Source: Pandoraea sputorum | GTDB lineage: Bacteria; Pseudomonadota; Gammaproteobacteria; Burkholderiales; Burkholderiaceae | Reading direction: 5' to 3' | Assembly: GCF_000814845.2 (NCBI RefSeq) | Contig: NZ_CP010431.2 | Span: 5,084,001-5,148,000, forward strand | Length of the DNA: 64,000 nt | Part shown: piece after piece, positions 50,484 to 58,150 of the stretch | Numbering within the stretch: the first letter of the stretch is position 1 | Layout of the letters: the number at the start of each line of letters is the position of its first letter | Translations under genes and position numbers: made by a program | The notes under the pieces: generated by a model | What the model saw: the letters and a program-made list of their open reading frames with translations, nothing else | The model's database searches: none | Told to the model about the DNA's origin: nothing

Positions 50484-52421
50484 TTGCTTCGTCGAATAGT
50501 TTTCATCTTTGTGATTTTGCTCAGCGCGCTCGGCGCGCTTCGCGTCACCCTCGTGACGCCCGCCGCTGCCGCGCTGCCGTGGCAATCCGGCGATCAGGTG
50601 CTCGACGTCTCCCAAGTGCTGCGTCTCGATGCGCCCCGTCGCGTGGACGATGGCATTGTCATCGGCGGCAAGATTGCTAAGGACCACTACGTGTATCGTC
50701 ATTCGATTCGCGTGGAGGACGCCAGCGGCAAACCGGTTCCCTTCTCGCTACCCGAAGGCACCAGGCACGTCGACGAGTTCTTCGGAGAAAGCGAGATCTA
50801 CTATGACGACGATCTGCAACTGAAGTTGCCTGCATCGACGTCGAACTTCATCACGTTTCATTGGCAAGGCTGTGCGAAGGCGGGCATCTGCTACCCCCCG
50901 CAAAAGGTGAGGATTTCGCTGTCCGGCGATGCTCCGCCCGTCCAGGCGAGCGACGCGTCTTCGATGCTGGCGGCCCTCACCGCTCCGGTCGAGACCTCGG
51001 GGGCGGCGGGTTCAAGCGAGACCTCAGACGCCGCTGCCGTAAATGCAGTGGCCACGGCAGCGGCGCCTGAAACGGTTGGCGACACCGAGTCGCTGGCCGC
51101 CGATCAGGCCGCCGCCGCCCAGCTCGCAGCACTCGATCCCATCGCCGCGACGTTGCTGTTTTTCGGCTTCGGCCTGCTGCTGGCGTTCACGCCATGTGTG
51201 CTGCCGATGGTGCCCATCGTGTCGACGATGATCGTTGGCAACCGTCCTTCGCCGTGGCGCGCTTTGGCGCTCTCGTCGGCGTATGTCGTCGCCATGGCGC
51301 TCACCTATGCGAGCGTCGGGGTCGCTGCCGCATTGGCTGGGGCCAACCTTCAGGCAACGCTGCAAGCGCCGTGGCTTCTGAGCGCGTTCGCCGCGCTCTT
51401 TCTGGTACTCGCCGCGTCGCTGTTCGGACTGTTCGAACTGCGCCTGCCCGCCTTCATCATGGATCGCCTGGACGCCGCAGGGCGCAACCGCACGGGCGGC
51501 AGTCTCGCGGGGGCGGCCGCGCTCGGCTTCCTCTCCGCCCTGCTCGTCGGGCCATGTATGACGGCACCGCTGGCGGGTGCGCTGCTCTACATCAGTCAGA
51601 CGGGCAATGCGTGGATCGGTGGCGGCGCGCTGTTCTCGATGGGCCTCGGCATGGGTATGCCGTTGCTGGCAATTTCGCTGTTCGGCGCGCGTATCCTGCC
51701 CCGCCCGGGACCGTGGATGGTGCGTGTGCGTATCGCCTTCGGTTATGTGATGGCGGGGATGGCCATCGAAATGCTGAGCCGCTTCCTGCCCGGACACGTG
51801 ACCCTCGCGCTGTGGGGCGCGCTCGGCGTCGGTCTGGCCGTCGGCATCGCGGGCTGGGCGTGGGCGCTTCGCGGCACCCCGGCATGCTGGACGCTGGTGT
51901 TCACCTCGACGCTCGCCACCCTTTGGTCGATACTGCTGCTGGTTGGCGCAGCCTCGGGCAGTGAGTCGTTGTTGCGCCCGCTGGAACGGCCGGGTAGCGT
52001 GACGCTCGCCGGAAACGACGGCGCAGGCCAGCGCGCGGGCAAGTCGGTGGAATACGTCAGCGTCAAGTCCCCACAGGACGTGGACGCACGCATCGCGCAA
52101 GCCTCCGCCAGAGGGCAATGGACACTCATCGATTTCTACGCCGACTGGTGCGTGAGTTGCCACGTCATCGAGCGCAACGTGTTCGGGGATCCGGCAGTGG
52201 CCGCGCGTCTGGCGAGCATGCAGGTGCTGCGTCCCGACGTCACGAAGAACGACGACATCGATCAGGCACTGATGAAGCGATGGGGCGTGATGGGACCGCC
52301 CACACTCATCCTCATCGACGCGACGGGCAAGGAAGTGCGCGCGCATCGCATGGTCGGGGAAATGACCGCACAGACGTTCCTGCAACGGCTCGATGCGGCA
52401 CAAAACACGGAGGCTTCATGA
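50484..52421 (+). CDS. dsbD: Thiol:disulfide interchange protein DsbD
   Basis: A 645-residue transmembrane reductase that carries electrons from cytoplasmic thioredoxin to periplasmic partners. A signal sequence precedes the periplasmic alpha domain with redox Cys pair in WQGCAKAGICYPP. The central domain has about eight helices with Cys in PCVLPMVP and GPCMTAP. The C-terminal thioredoxin-like gamma domain carries CVSC in DWCVSCHVIE. The upstream frame is open, but a TTG at 50484 sits 6 nt after GAGGAGG and starts the signal peptide, so it is preferred. It is coupled to the next gene by an ATGA overlap. Confidence 0.93.
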   Translation: MLRRIVFIFVILLSALGALRVTLVTPAAAALPWQSGDQVLDVSQVLRLDAPRRVDDGIVIGGKIAKDHYVYRHSIRVEDASGKPVPFSLPEGTRHVDEFFGESEIYYDDDLQLKLPASTSNFITFHWQGCAKAGICYPPQKVRISLSGDAPPVQASDASSMLAALTAPVETSGAAGSSETSDAAAVNAVATAAAPETVGDTESLAADQAAAAQLAALDPIAATLLFFGFGLLLAFTPCVLPMVPIVSTMIVGNRPSPWRALALSSAYVVAMALTYASVGVAAALAGANLQATLQAPWLLSAFAALFLVLAASLFGLFELRLPAFIMDRLDAAGRNRTGGSLAGAAALGFLSALLVGPCMTAPLAGALLYISQTGNAWIGGGALFSMGLGMGMPLLAISLFGARILPRPGPWMVRVRIAFGYVMAGMAIEMLSRFLPGHVTLALWGALGVGLAVGIAGWAWALRGTPACWTLVFTSTLATLWSILLLVGAASGSESLLRPLERPGSVTLAGNDGAGQRAGKSVEYVSVKSPQDVDARIAQASARGQWTLIDFYADWCVSCHVIERNVFGDPAVAARLASMQVLRPDVTKNDDIDQALMKRWGVMGPPTLILIDATGKEVRAHRMVGEMTAQTFLQRLDAAQNTEAS

Positions 52422-53254
52422 TTGGACTCGGCCCGTTCTCCGCGAAGACGGCAGCCCTCGCGACAGCGGCCATCATTGCGTGGCTGGTGGCGCGCTATCT
52501 CCTGCGAAAGACGGATGCGCCATCCCGACGCGTGGCAGCCAGCGTGCTGCTCGACGCCCTCTTCGTCGGTCTGCTCGCCGCGCGTGCGGTCTACGTCATC
52601 CGCTGGTGGCCCGAATACGCTGCGCGGCCGTGGTCGTTCGTTGCCATTGGCGACGGTGGCTTCAACGTCTGGGCCGGTGCCCTCGCCGCGCTCGCATGGG
52701 GTCTGTGGCGCACCCGCCGTCATCGAACGCAGCGACGGCCGATGCTCGCAGGCATGGCCGTGGGTCTCGCCATCTGGGGCGTGATGCTCACCGGCATGAG
52801 CGTCGCGCTGCGCGACGCCCCGCCACTACCGTCGCTCACGCTCTCCAGCCTCGACGGACGCGCGGTCGCACTAGACAGTCATCGCGGTCAACCGATCGTG
52901 ATGAATCTCTGGGCCAGTTGGTGCCCGCCGTGCCGACGCGAGATGCCGGTGCTCGCGCAGGCGCAGGCGGACTATCCCGGCATGCGCTTCCTGATGATCA
53001 ATCAGGGCGAGTCGGCGCAGACGGTCGCCGAGTTCGTGCAATCGCAAGGATTGACGTTCGACCACCTGCTGCTCGACCCCCAGTCAGCAGCCATGCAAGC
53101 GGCCGGGGCGCGCGCCCTGCCTACCACGCTGTATTTCGATACGAATGGCCGCCTCGTCGAGGCCCATCTCGGCGAACTCACGGCCGCGCGTTTGCACGAC
53201 ACGCTGCATCGTCACCTTCAGCAAACCCCTGCGACTCGCAAGACCGGAAAGTAA
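52418..53254 (+). CDS. TlpA-like thiol-disulfide reductase with Lgt-like membrane domain
   Basis: A 278-residue fusion. The N-terminal half has four to five hydrophobic segments resembling the membrane part of prolipoprotein diacylglyceryl transferase-like proteins (RAVYVIRWWPEY; GGFNVWAGAL). The C-terminal half (about residues 130-278) is a TlpA/ResE-type thioredoxin domain with the active site WASWCPPCRREMP and cis-Pro segment ALPTTLYFD. It would be reduced by DsbD, encoded just upstream with a 4-bp overlap, and act in the periplasm. Real lipoprotein transferase activity is unlikely because the domain is short. Confidence 0.85.
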   Translation: MIGLGPFSAKTAALATAAIIAWLVARYLLRKTDAPSRRVAASVLLDALFVGLLAARAVYVIRWWPEYAARPWSFVAIGDGGFNVWAGALAALAWGLWRTRRHRTQRRPMLAGMAVGLAIWGVMLTGMSVALRDAPPLPSLTLSSLDGRAVALDSHRGQPIVMNLWASWCPPCRREMPVLAQAQADYPGMRFLMINQGESAQTVAEFVQSQGLTFDHLLLDPQSAAMQAAGARALPTTLYFDTNGRLVEAHLGELTAARLHDTLHRHLQQTPATRKTGK

Positions 53255-53391
53255 TTCAAGCCGGTTCACCAGCGTCTCGCGCGCTCTGACGGGGCGGCTG
53301 ACGACCGCGGGTCGCCCATGTCTGCGCAGCGACCCGTCGTCGCAGAATCGGCTAAGACTGATGGGCTTCAGGCGCACATTCTTGCGAGAAT

Positions 53392-53432
53392 CGGCCATAA
53401 AACGCCCAAATTTCGTCGAATGGCCGCTTTTT
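53392..53432 (+). terminator. Candidate terminator of the dsbD-tlpA operon
   Basis: CGGCCAT (53392-53398) pairs with ATGGCCG (53420-53426) and is followed by CTTTTT. The loop is long (21 nt). A second strong hairpin with CGGGTCGC (53308-53315) and GCGACCCG (53329-53336) lies upstream without a T-tract. Between them and trpG lie the promoter and leader ORF described next. Confidence 0.5.
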
Positions 53433-53442
53433 GCGACACCCG

Positions 53443-53472
53443 TTCACGGCACGCGGGAGTTGCTGCTACAAT
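53443..53472 (+). promoter_or_regulatory. Candidate trpGDC promoter
   Basis: TTCACG (53443-53448) and TACAAT (53467-53472) are separated by 18 nt. The predicted start site is only a few bases before the ATG of the Trp-rich leader ORF, so that ORF may be leaderless or nearly so; S. meliloti trpL is a known leaderless case. Confidence 0.45.
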
Positions 53473-53482
53473 CGGCATCACC

Positions 53483-53551
53483 ATGAAGTCGCATCAGTCT
53501 TCCTCCCTCCTCTGGTCGCCCCTGACCGCCGCCCTGCGCTGGTGGCGGTAA
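53483..53551 (+). CDS. trpL2: Putative second trp leader peptide, upstream of trpG
   Basis: A 22-codon ORF (ATG start) with Trp codons at 11, 20 and 21, ending in LRWWR. A perfect 7-bp hairpin, GTGGCGG (53542-53548) with CCGCCAC (53553-53559) around TAAC, overlaps the last Trp codon and the stop. Such tandem Trp codons in a hairpin are typical of trp leaders. There is no ribosome site to speak of, and no U-rich terminator was found before trpG at 53685; an imperfect pairing of CCCCC (53585-53589) with GGGGG (53610-53614) is present. The symbol is provisional. Confidence 0.55.
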   Translation: MKSHQSSSLLWSPLTAALRWWR

Positions 53552-53684
53552 CCCGCCACGTCTATCTCATCCCCATAGCGCCCTCCCCCGCGGATCGCGA
53601 AGTCAATGTGGGGGCACGCTCAGGGGACACTCGCTAATTCCATGCGTTCGACAATCCTTTGTCACCAGACGAACAGGGACCATC

Positions 53685-54272
53685 ATGCTGCTGATGATCG
53701 ACAACTACGACTCGTTTACCTACAACATCGTCCAGTACTTCGGTGAACTGGGCGAAGACGTCCGAGTCTTTCGCAACGACGAAATCTCGCTCGACGCCAT
53801 TGCCGAGCTTGCCCCCGAGCGCATTTGCCTCTCGCCCGGCCCGAGCTGCCCGGCCAACGCCGGCATCACGCTCGACGTACTTAAGCGCTTTGCCGGTGAA
53901 ATTCCGATCCTCGGCGTCTGCCTCGGCCATCAGGCCATTGGTGAAGCGTTCGGCGGCAAGGTCATTCGCGCGCAACAGATCATGCACGGTAAAGTGAGCG
54001 AGATCGAAACCACGCAACAAGGCGTGTTCGCGAATCTGCCCAAGCGCTTTACCGTCACCCGTTACCACTCGCTCGCCATCGAGCGCGCCTCGCTGCCGGA
54101 ATGTCTCGAAGTCACCGCCTGGACGGACGACGGCGAGATCATGGGCGTGCGCCACAAGACGCTCGACGTCGAAGGCGTGCAATTTCACCCCGAATCGATT
54201 CTGTCGGAGCATGGCCACGCCGTGCTGCGCAACTTTGTGCAAGCTGCGCCGCGTGCGGCCATTGCCGCCTGA
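53685..54272 (+). CDS. trpG: Anthranilate synthase component II (glutamine amidotransferase)
   Basis: A 195-residue class I glutamine amidotransferase. The oxyanion segment [11 protein letters not shown], the nucleophile Cys in [11 protein letters not shown] (about residue 79) and the His/Glu pair in [12 protein letters not shown] are present. It supplies ammonia to TrpE and may also serve PabB in folate synthesis. It starts the trpG-trpD-trpC unit and has an AGGGA site. It is separated from trpE by about 15 kb here. Confidence 0.95.
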   Translation: MLLMIDNYDSFTYNIVQYFGELGEDVRVFRNDEISLDAIAELAPERICLSPGPSCPANAGITLDVLKRFAGEIPILGVCLGHQAIGEAFGGKVIRAQQIMHGKVSEIETTQQGVFANLPKRFTVTRYHSLAIERASLPECLEVTAWTDDGEIMGVRHKTLDVEGVQFHPESILSEHGHAVLRNFVQAAPRAAIAA

Positions 54273-54355
54273 GACATGCCCAAAGCGCGCCTGACTTAAC
54301 GAATGCGAATGCGCGCTACTCACCCGACAAGCACCGACAGAGGAGAGGACAACCA

Positions 54356-55384
54356 ATGATTACCCCGCAAGAAGCGCTTCAGCGCACGATCGAACACCGC
54401 GAAATCTTCCACGACGAGATGCTGCATCTGATGCGCCTCATCATGAAGGGCGAGATCTCGCCGGTCATGTCGGCCGCGATCATCACCGGCCTGCGCGTGA
54501 AGAAGGAAACCATCGGCGAGATCGCCGCTGCCGCGCAGGTCATGCGCGAGTTCGCCAATCACGTGGACGCCCCCGCCGACGAGCACTTCGTCGACATCGT
54601 CGGCACCGGTGGCGACGTGTCGCATACGTTCAACATCTCGACGGCCTCGATGTTCGTGGCCGCCGGTGCAGGCGCGAAAGTCGCCAAGCACGGCAACCGT
54701 GGCGTGAGCTCCAAGTCGGGCAGCGCCGACGTGCTCGAAGCGCTCGGCGTGAACATCATGCTCTCGCCCGAACAGGTGGCCGAGTGCCTGCGCGAAGTCG
54801 GCATCGGCTTCATGTTTGCACCGAACCATCATCCCGCGATGAAAAACGTGGCCGCCATCCGCAAGGAGATGGGCGTGCGTACGATCTTCAACATTCTCGG
54901 CCCGCTCACGAATCCGGCTGGCGCACCGAATCAGCTGATGGGCGTGTTTCACCCGGATCTGGTCGGCATTCAGGTGCGCGTGATGGAGCGTCTGGGCGCG
55001 GAACACGTGCTCGTCGTCTATGGCAAGGACGGTATGGACGAGGTCTCGCTCGGCGCTGCCACGCTCGTCGGCGAGTTAAAGGACGGCAAGGTCACCGAGT
55101 ATGAAATTCACCCGGAAGACTTCGGTTTGCAGATGGTGAGCAACCGCAGCCTGAAGGTCGGCAGCGCCGAGGAATCGAAGACGATGCTGATCGACGCGCT
55201 CAACAACACCGAGGGCACCGCCCGTGAGATCGTGACGCTCAACGCCGGAACTGCACTCTATGCAGCCAATCGCGCACCGACGATTGCCGACGGCATCAAG
55301 ATGGCGCGCGAGTCCATCGCCAGCGGCGCGGCCCGCGAAAAGCTCCACGAATTCGTCACTTACACGCAACGCTTCAAGGCGTAA
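54356..55384 (+). CDS. trpD: Anthranilate phosphoribosyltransferase
   Basis: A 342-residue enzyme that joins anthranilate to PRPP. PRPP-binding [17 protein letters not shown] (about residues 80-96) and the [21 protein letters not shown] segment are diagnostic. ATG at 54356 follows a strong GGAGAGG site; the frame is open earlier within trpG. 83 bp after trpG and 30 bp before trpC. Confidence 0.97.
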   Translation: MITPQEALQRTIEHREIFHDEMLHLMRLIMKGEISPVMSAAIITGLRVKKETIGEIAAAAQVMREFANHVDAPADEHFVDIVGTGGDVSHTFNISTASMFVAAGAGAKVAKHGNRGVSSKSGSADVLEALGVNIMLSPEQVAECLREVGIGFMFAPNHHPAMKNVAAIRKEMGVRTIFNILGPLTNPAGAPNQLMGVFHPDLVGIQVRVMERLGAEHVLVVYGKDGMDEVSLGAATLVGELKDGKVTEYEIHPEDFGLQMVSNRSLKVGSAEESKTMLIDALNNTEGTAREIVTLNAGTALYAANRAPTIADGIKMARESIASGAAREKLHEFVTYTQRFKA

Positions 55385-55414
55385 CCTTCAGCCGTCCCGG
55401 AGTTATCTACCGAT

Positions 55415-56227
55415 ATGTCTACCGTTCTCGACAAGATCCTGGCCGTGAAGGCCGAAGAAGTCGCCGCTGCAAAGCGCGTGCGTGACCTCGCGAGCCTGCG
55501 CCGCGACGCGGAAGCGACCGTTGGCGACAGCGCGCTGCGCACCCGAGACTTCGTGGGCGCACTGCGCACGAAGATCGATGCTGGCCTGTCCGGTGTCATC
55601 GCAGAAATCAAGAAGGCCAGCCCCTCCAAGGGCGTGATTCGCGAGAACTTCGTGCCACCGCAGATCGCCGAGTCATATCAGCAAGGCGGCGCGGCATGCC
55701 TGTCGGTACTCACCGACGTACAGTTTTTCCAGGGCGCGCCCGAGTACCTCAAGGCAGCGCGCGCGGCGTGCGATCTGCCGGTCCTGCGCAAGGACTTTAT
55801 GATCGACGCGTATCAGGTGTACGAAGCACGCGAGATGGGCGCCGACTGCATTCTGCTCATCGCTGCTGCGCTCGAACTCTCGCAGATGCGCGATCTAGAA
55901 GCGCAGGCGCACGAGTTGGGCATGGCCGTGCTCGTTGAAGTGCACGACGCTCAGGAAGTGGACGCCGGACTGGAACTGCGCACCCCGCTGCTGGGCATCA
56001 ACAACCGCAACCTGCACAACTTCGAAGTCACGCTCGACACGACGCTCGGCCTGCTGAAATATATCCCGCAGGATCGTCTGGTCGTGACGGAGTCGGGTGT
56101 CCTTTCGCGTGACGACGTAACGCGCATGCGCGCAGCCAACGTCAATGCCTTTCTCGTCGGCGAAGCCTTTATGCGCGCGCCCGAACCGGGCGACGCACTC
56201 GCCACCCTGTTCGACATGCCCCGCTGA
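55415..56227 (+). CDS. trpC: Indole-3-glycerol phosphate synthase
   Basis: A 270-residue TIM-barrel enzyme. Conserved segments are [62 protein letters not shown] and [12 protein letters not shown]. It closes the indole ring before tryptophan synthase. It is monofunctional (no fused TrpF domain). Last trp gene of this unit; 5 bp separate it from the CYTH gene. Confidence 0.97.
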   Translation: MSTVLDKILAVKAEEVAAAKRVRDLASLRRDAEATVGDSALRTRDFVGALRTKIDAGLSGVIAEIKKASPSKGVIRENFVPPQIAESYQQGGAACLSVLTDVQFFQGAPEYLKAARAACDLPVLRKDFMIDAYQVYEAREMGADCILLIAAALELSQMRDLEAQAHELGMAVLVEVHDAQEVDAGLELRTPLLGINNRNLHNFEVTLDTTLGLLKYIPQDRLVVTESGVLSRDDVTRMRAANVNAFLVGEAFMRAPEPGDALATLFDMPR

Positions 56228-56232
56228 CACTC

Positions 56233-56928
56233 ATGGCCATCGAACGCGAACTCAAACTGGCCCTCCCGGGCGACCTCGCCGCAGCACGCGCCGACGCGCT
56301 GATTGCTCATCTCGACCGTCTGCCCGGCACTGAAGCGCGCGGCGAGCGTCATCTCGTCAATCGTTACTTCGATACGCCGGATCTCGCGCTCGCGAGCGCC
56401 AAAGCCGCGCTGCGTCTGCGCTACGTCGCCCGCGACGGTCACGCCGGGCAGTGGCTGCAAACGCTGAAGTCGGTGGGACAAGCGCGCGACGGACTGCATG
56501 TGCGTCACGAGTGGGAGCAGGCCGTGCACGGCGAGGCGCTTGAACTCGATCCTCTGATCGCCGCCTGCGACGTGCCTGCAACGGCCGCGCTGTTGCGAGA
56601 CGAGGGCACCAAGGTCGTGGCGCAGTTCGAGACGAACTTCGTGCGACGCTTGTGGCGCTACGTCGCGGGTGACGGCACGGCCGTTGAAATCGCGTTCGAT
56701 CGTGGCGAAGTCGCCGTACAGGCCGACGGCCAGCGTCACACGGAACCGCTCGTGGAAGTGGAACTGGAATTGCTGGATGCGCCAGACGACGACCACGAAG
56801 GTCAGGGCGAACGCATTCTCCAGGCGCTCGCGCAAGACCTGCGCGCAGTCTTGCCTGAATTGCACAGCGACAACGTCAGCAAAGCGCAGCGCGGCTATCG
56901 TCTGCGTCAAAAGGTGCTGGGCGGTTGA
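56233..56928 (+). CDS. CYTH-domain inorganic triphosphatase-like protein
   Basis: A 231-residue protein with the N-terminal ExExK signature as IERELKLAL (residues 3-11) and alternating charged strands of the CYTH tunnel fold (RYFDTPDLAL, LRLRYV, VEVELELL). It resembles the N-terminal half of YgiF but lacks a CHAD domain. It likely hydrolyses inorganic triphosphate with a divalent metal. Only 5 bp from trpC, so cotranscription with the trp genes is likely, without an obvious pathway link. Confidence 0.87.
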   Translation: MAIERELKLALPGDLAAARADALIAHLDRLPGTEARGERHLVNRYFDTPDLALASAKAALRLRYVARDGHAGQWLQTLKSVGQARDGLHVRHEWEQAVHGEALELDPLIAACDVPATAALLRDEGTKVVAQFETNFVRRLWRYVAGDGTAVEIAFDRGEVAVQADGQRHTEPLVEVELELLDAPDDDHEGQGERILQALAQDLRAVLPELHSDNVSKAQRGYRLRQKVLGG

Positions 56929-56991
56929 GCGCTTCCCCCTCCGCTTCGACCTCGCCCTCAGACGAATTCGTTATTTCAGCAGACATCACGC

Positions 56992-57864
56992 ATGGCATCA
57001 CGCTCACGCACCGCAACCGCCGCGCACACTGACGAGGCGCGACAAGCCTCCCTCTTCGACGAGCCGAACGACACGGGGCGCATCGCGCGCACTGCGCCTG
57101 CACGTCAGGATGACAGCGCCGACAGTCCCGTCACCGTGGCGGGTCCGTTGAAGGGCCGCATCGAAGATCAGTTCGCTGCGCTGCCCGACGCGTGGAAAAC
57201 GCTCATCGCGCCGTTCGTACAGAGCGACGCTTACGTCCCGCTGTGCCAGTACGTCGACGCTGAAGTCGCGGCAGGCAAGACCGTCTACCCGGCGGACATT
57301 TTCCATGCGCTGCGCATGACGTCGCCGAAGGACGTGAAAGTCGTCATCCTCGGACAGGACCCGTATCACGGCGACGACAACGGCATTGCGCAGGCGCATG
57401 GCATGGCGTTTTCGGTGCAGCGCGGCGTGCGCGTGCCGCCGTCGTTGCGCAACATCTACAAAGAGATCGAACGGGATCTGGGCATCGCACCGCCGTCGCA
57501 TGGCAACCTCGACGCCTGGGCGAAACAGGGCGTGCTACTCCTGAACACGACGCTCACCGTCGAAGCCGCCAATGCTGCGAGCCACGCGAAGCCGTTCAAG
57601 AAGGGCGGATGGCAAGCCTGCACGGACACCTTGCTCTGCGGCCTCGCCGAACAGCAAGGCCCGCTGGTGTTCCTGCTTTGGGGCAGCCACGCGCAGGCAA
57701 AAACCCCCCTGCTCAGCGGTCACGGCCATCTGCTGCTCGAAGCGCCGCACCCTTCCCCGCTATCGGCCCATCGCGGCTTCCTCGGCTGCGGTCACTTCAG
57801 CGCCGCCAACACCTTCCTTGAAAAGCACGGCAAGACGCCCATCGATTGGCGGGTACCGGCGTAG
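56992..57864 (+). CDS. ung: Uracil-DNA glycosylase
   Basis: A 290-residue family 1 UDG that removes uracil from DNA. The catalytic segment VVILGQDPYHGDDNGIAQA and the C-terminal HPSPLSAHRGFLGCGHFS are complete. The core begins near residue 60; the first 55 residues are a polar, low-complexity extension (Thr/Ala/Asp-rich), probably disordered, and the start could be later. ung after trpC is standard in Burkholderia-like genomes. It is 63 bp after the CYTH gene. Confidence 0.95.
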   Translation: MASRSRTATAAHTDEARQASLFDEPNDTGRIARTAPARQDDSADSPVTVAGPLKGRIEDQFAALPDAWKTLIAPFVQSDAYVPLCQYVDAEVAAGKTVYPADIFHALRMTSPKDVKVVILGQDPYHGDDNGIAQAHGMAFSVQRGVRVPPSLRNIYKEIERDLGIAPPSHGNLDAWAKQGVLLLNTTLTVEAANAASHAKPFKKGGWQACTDTLLCGLAEQQGPLVFLLWGSHAQAKTPLLSGHGHLLLEAPHPSPLSAHRGFLGCGHFSAANTFLEKHGKTPIDWRVPA

Positions 57865-58012
57865 TCAATCGCTCGCCAAAATGTCGGTCATAACCATCAT
57901 TTCTGCGGACTCTCGGGAAAATGATCGTTATGACTGACGAAAAGCCGCAGTGAACCGAAGCCTCGACGGTTCCACCCATCGAAATATACGATCCCGCATA
58001 CGCTTTTCAGCA

Positions 58013-58077
58013 TTTACATACAAAAGCGAAGTCATTACACTCCATTTCCGTAATGAGAATCCATATCAATCTCATTA
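58013..58077 (+). promoter_or_regulatory. Promoter with Fur-like box upstream of the siderophore receptor
   Basis: TTTACA (58013-58018) and TACACT (58036-58041) are spaced by 17 nt. Just downstream, TAATGAGA (58051-58058) and TCTCATTA (58070-58077) form a perfect 8-bp inverted repeat with an 11-nt spacer, rich in the GAGAAT/ATTCTC-like elements of Fur sites. Its position over the predicted start point fits iron repression. The whole gap 57865-58150 is AT-richer than the genome and holds no other gene. Confidence 0.6.
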
Positions 58078-58150
58078 ACAAAAACTACTAAACCGTGCGT
58101 TACCTGGCCTGCGAAGTGTCCGAAGGTGGCGCCGCAGCTGGAACACACGT

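Noticed and set aside
51024..52403. 459-codon minus-strand open frame
   Set aside because: Antisense to dsbD, very rich in Arg/Gln/His.
38704..53684. The 15-kb block between trpE and trpG as a recent mobile island
   Set aside because: No integrase, IS, tRNA target site or flanking repeats, and base composition and codon use look like the rest of the window. An old insertion or rearrangement is possible, but recent transfer is not supported.
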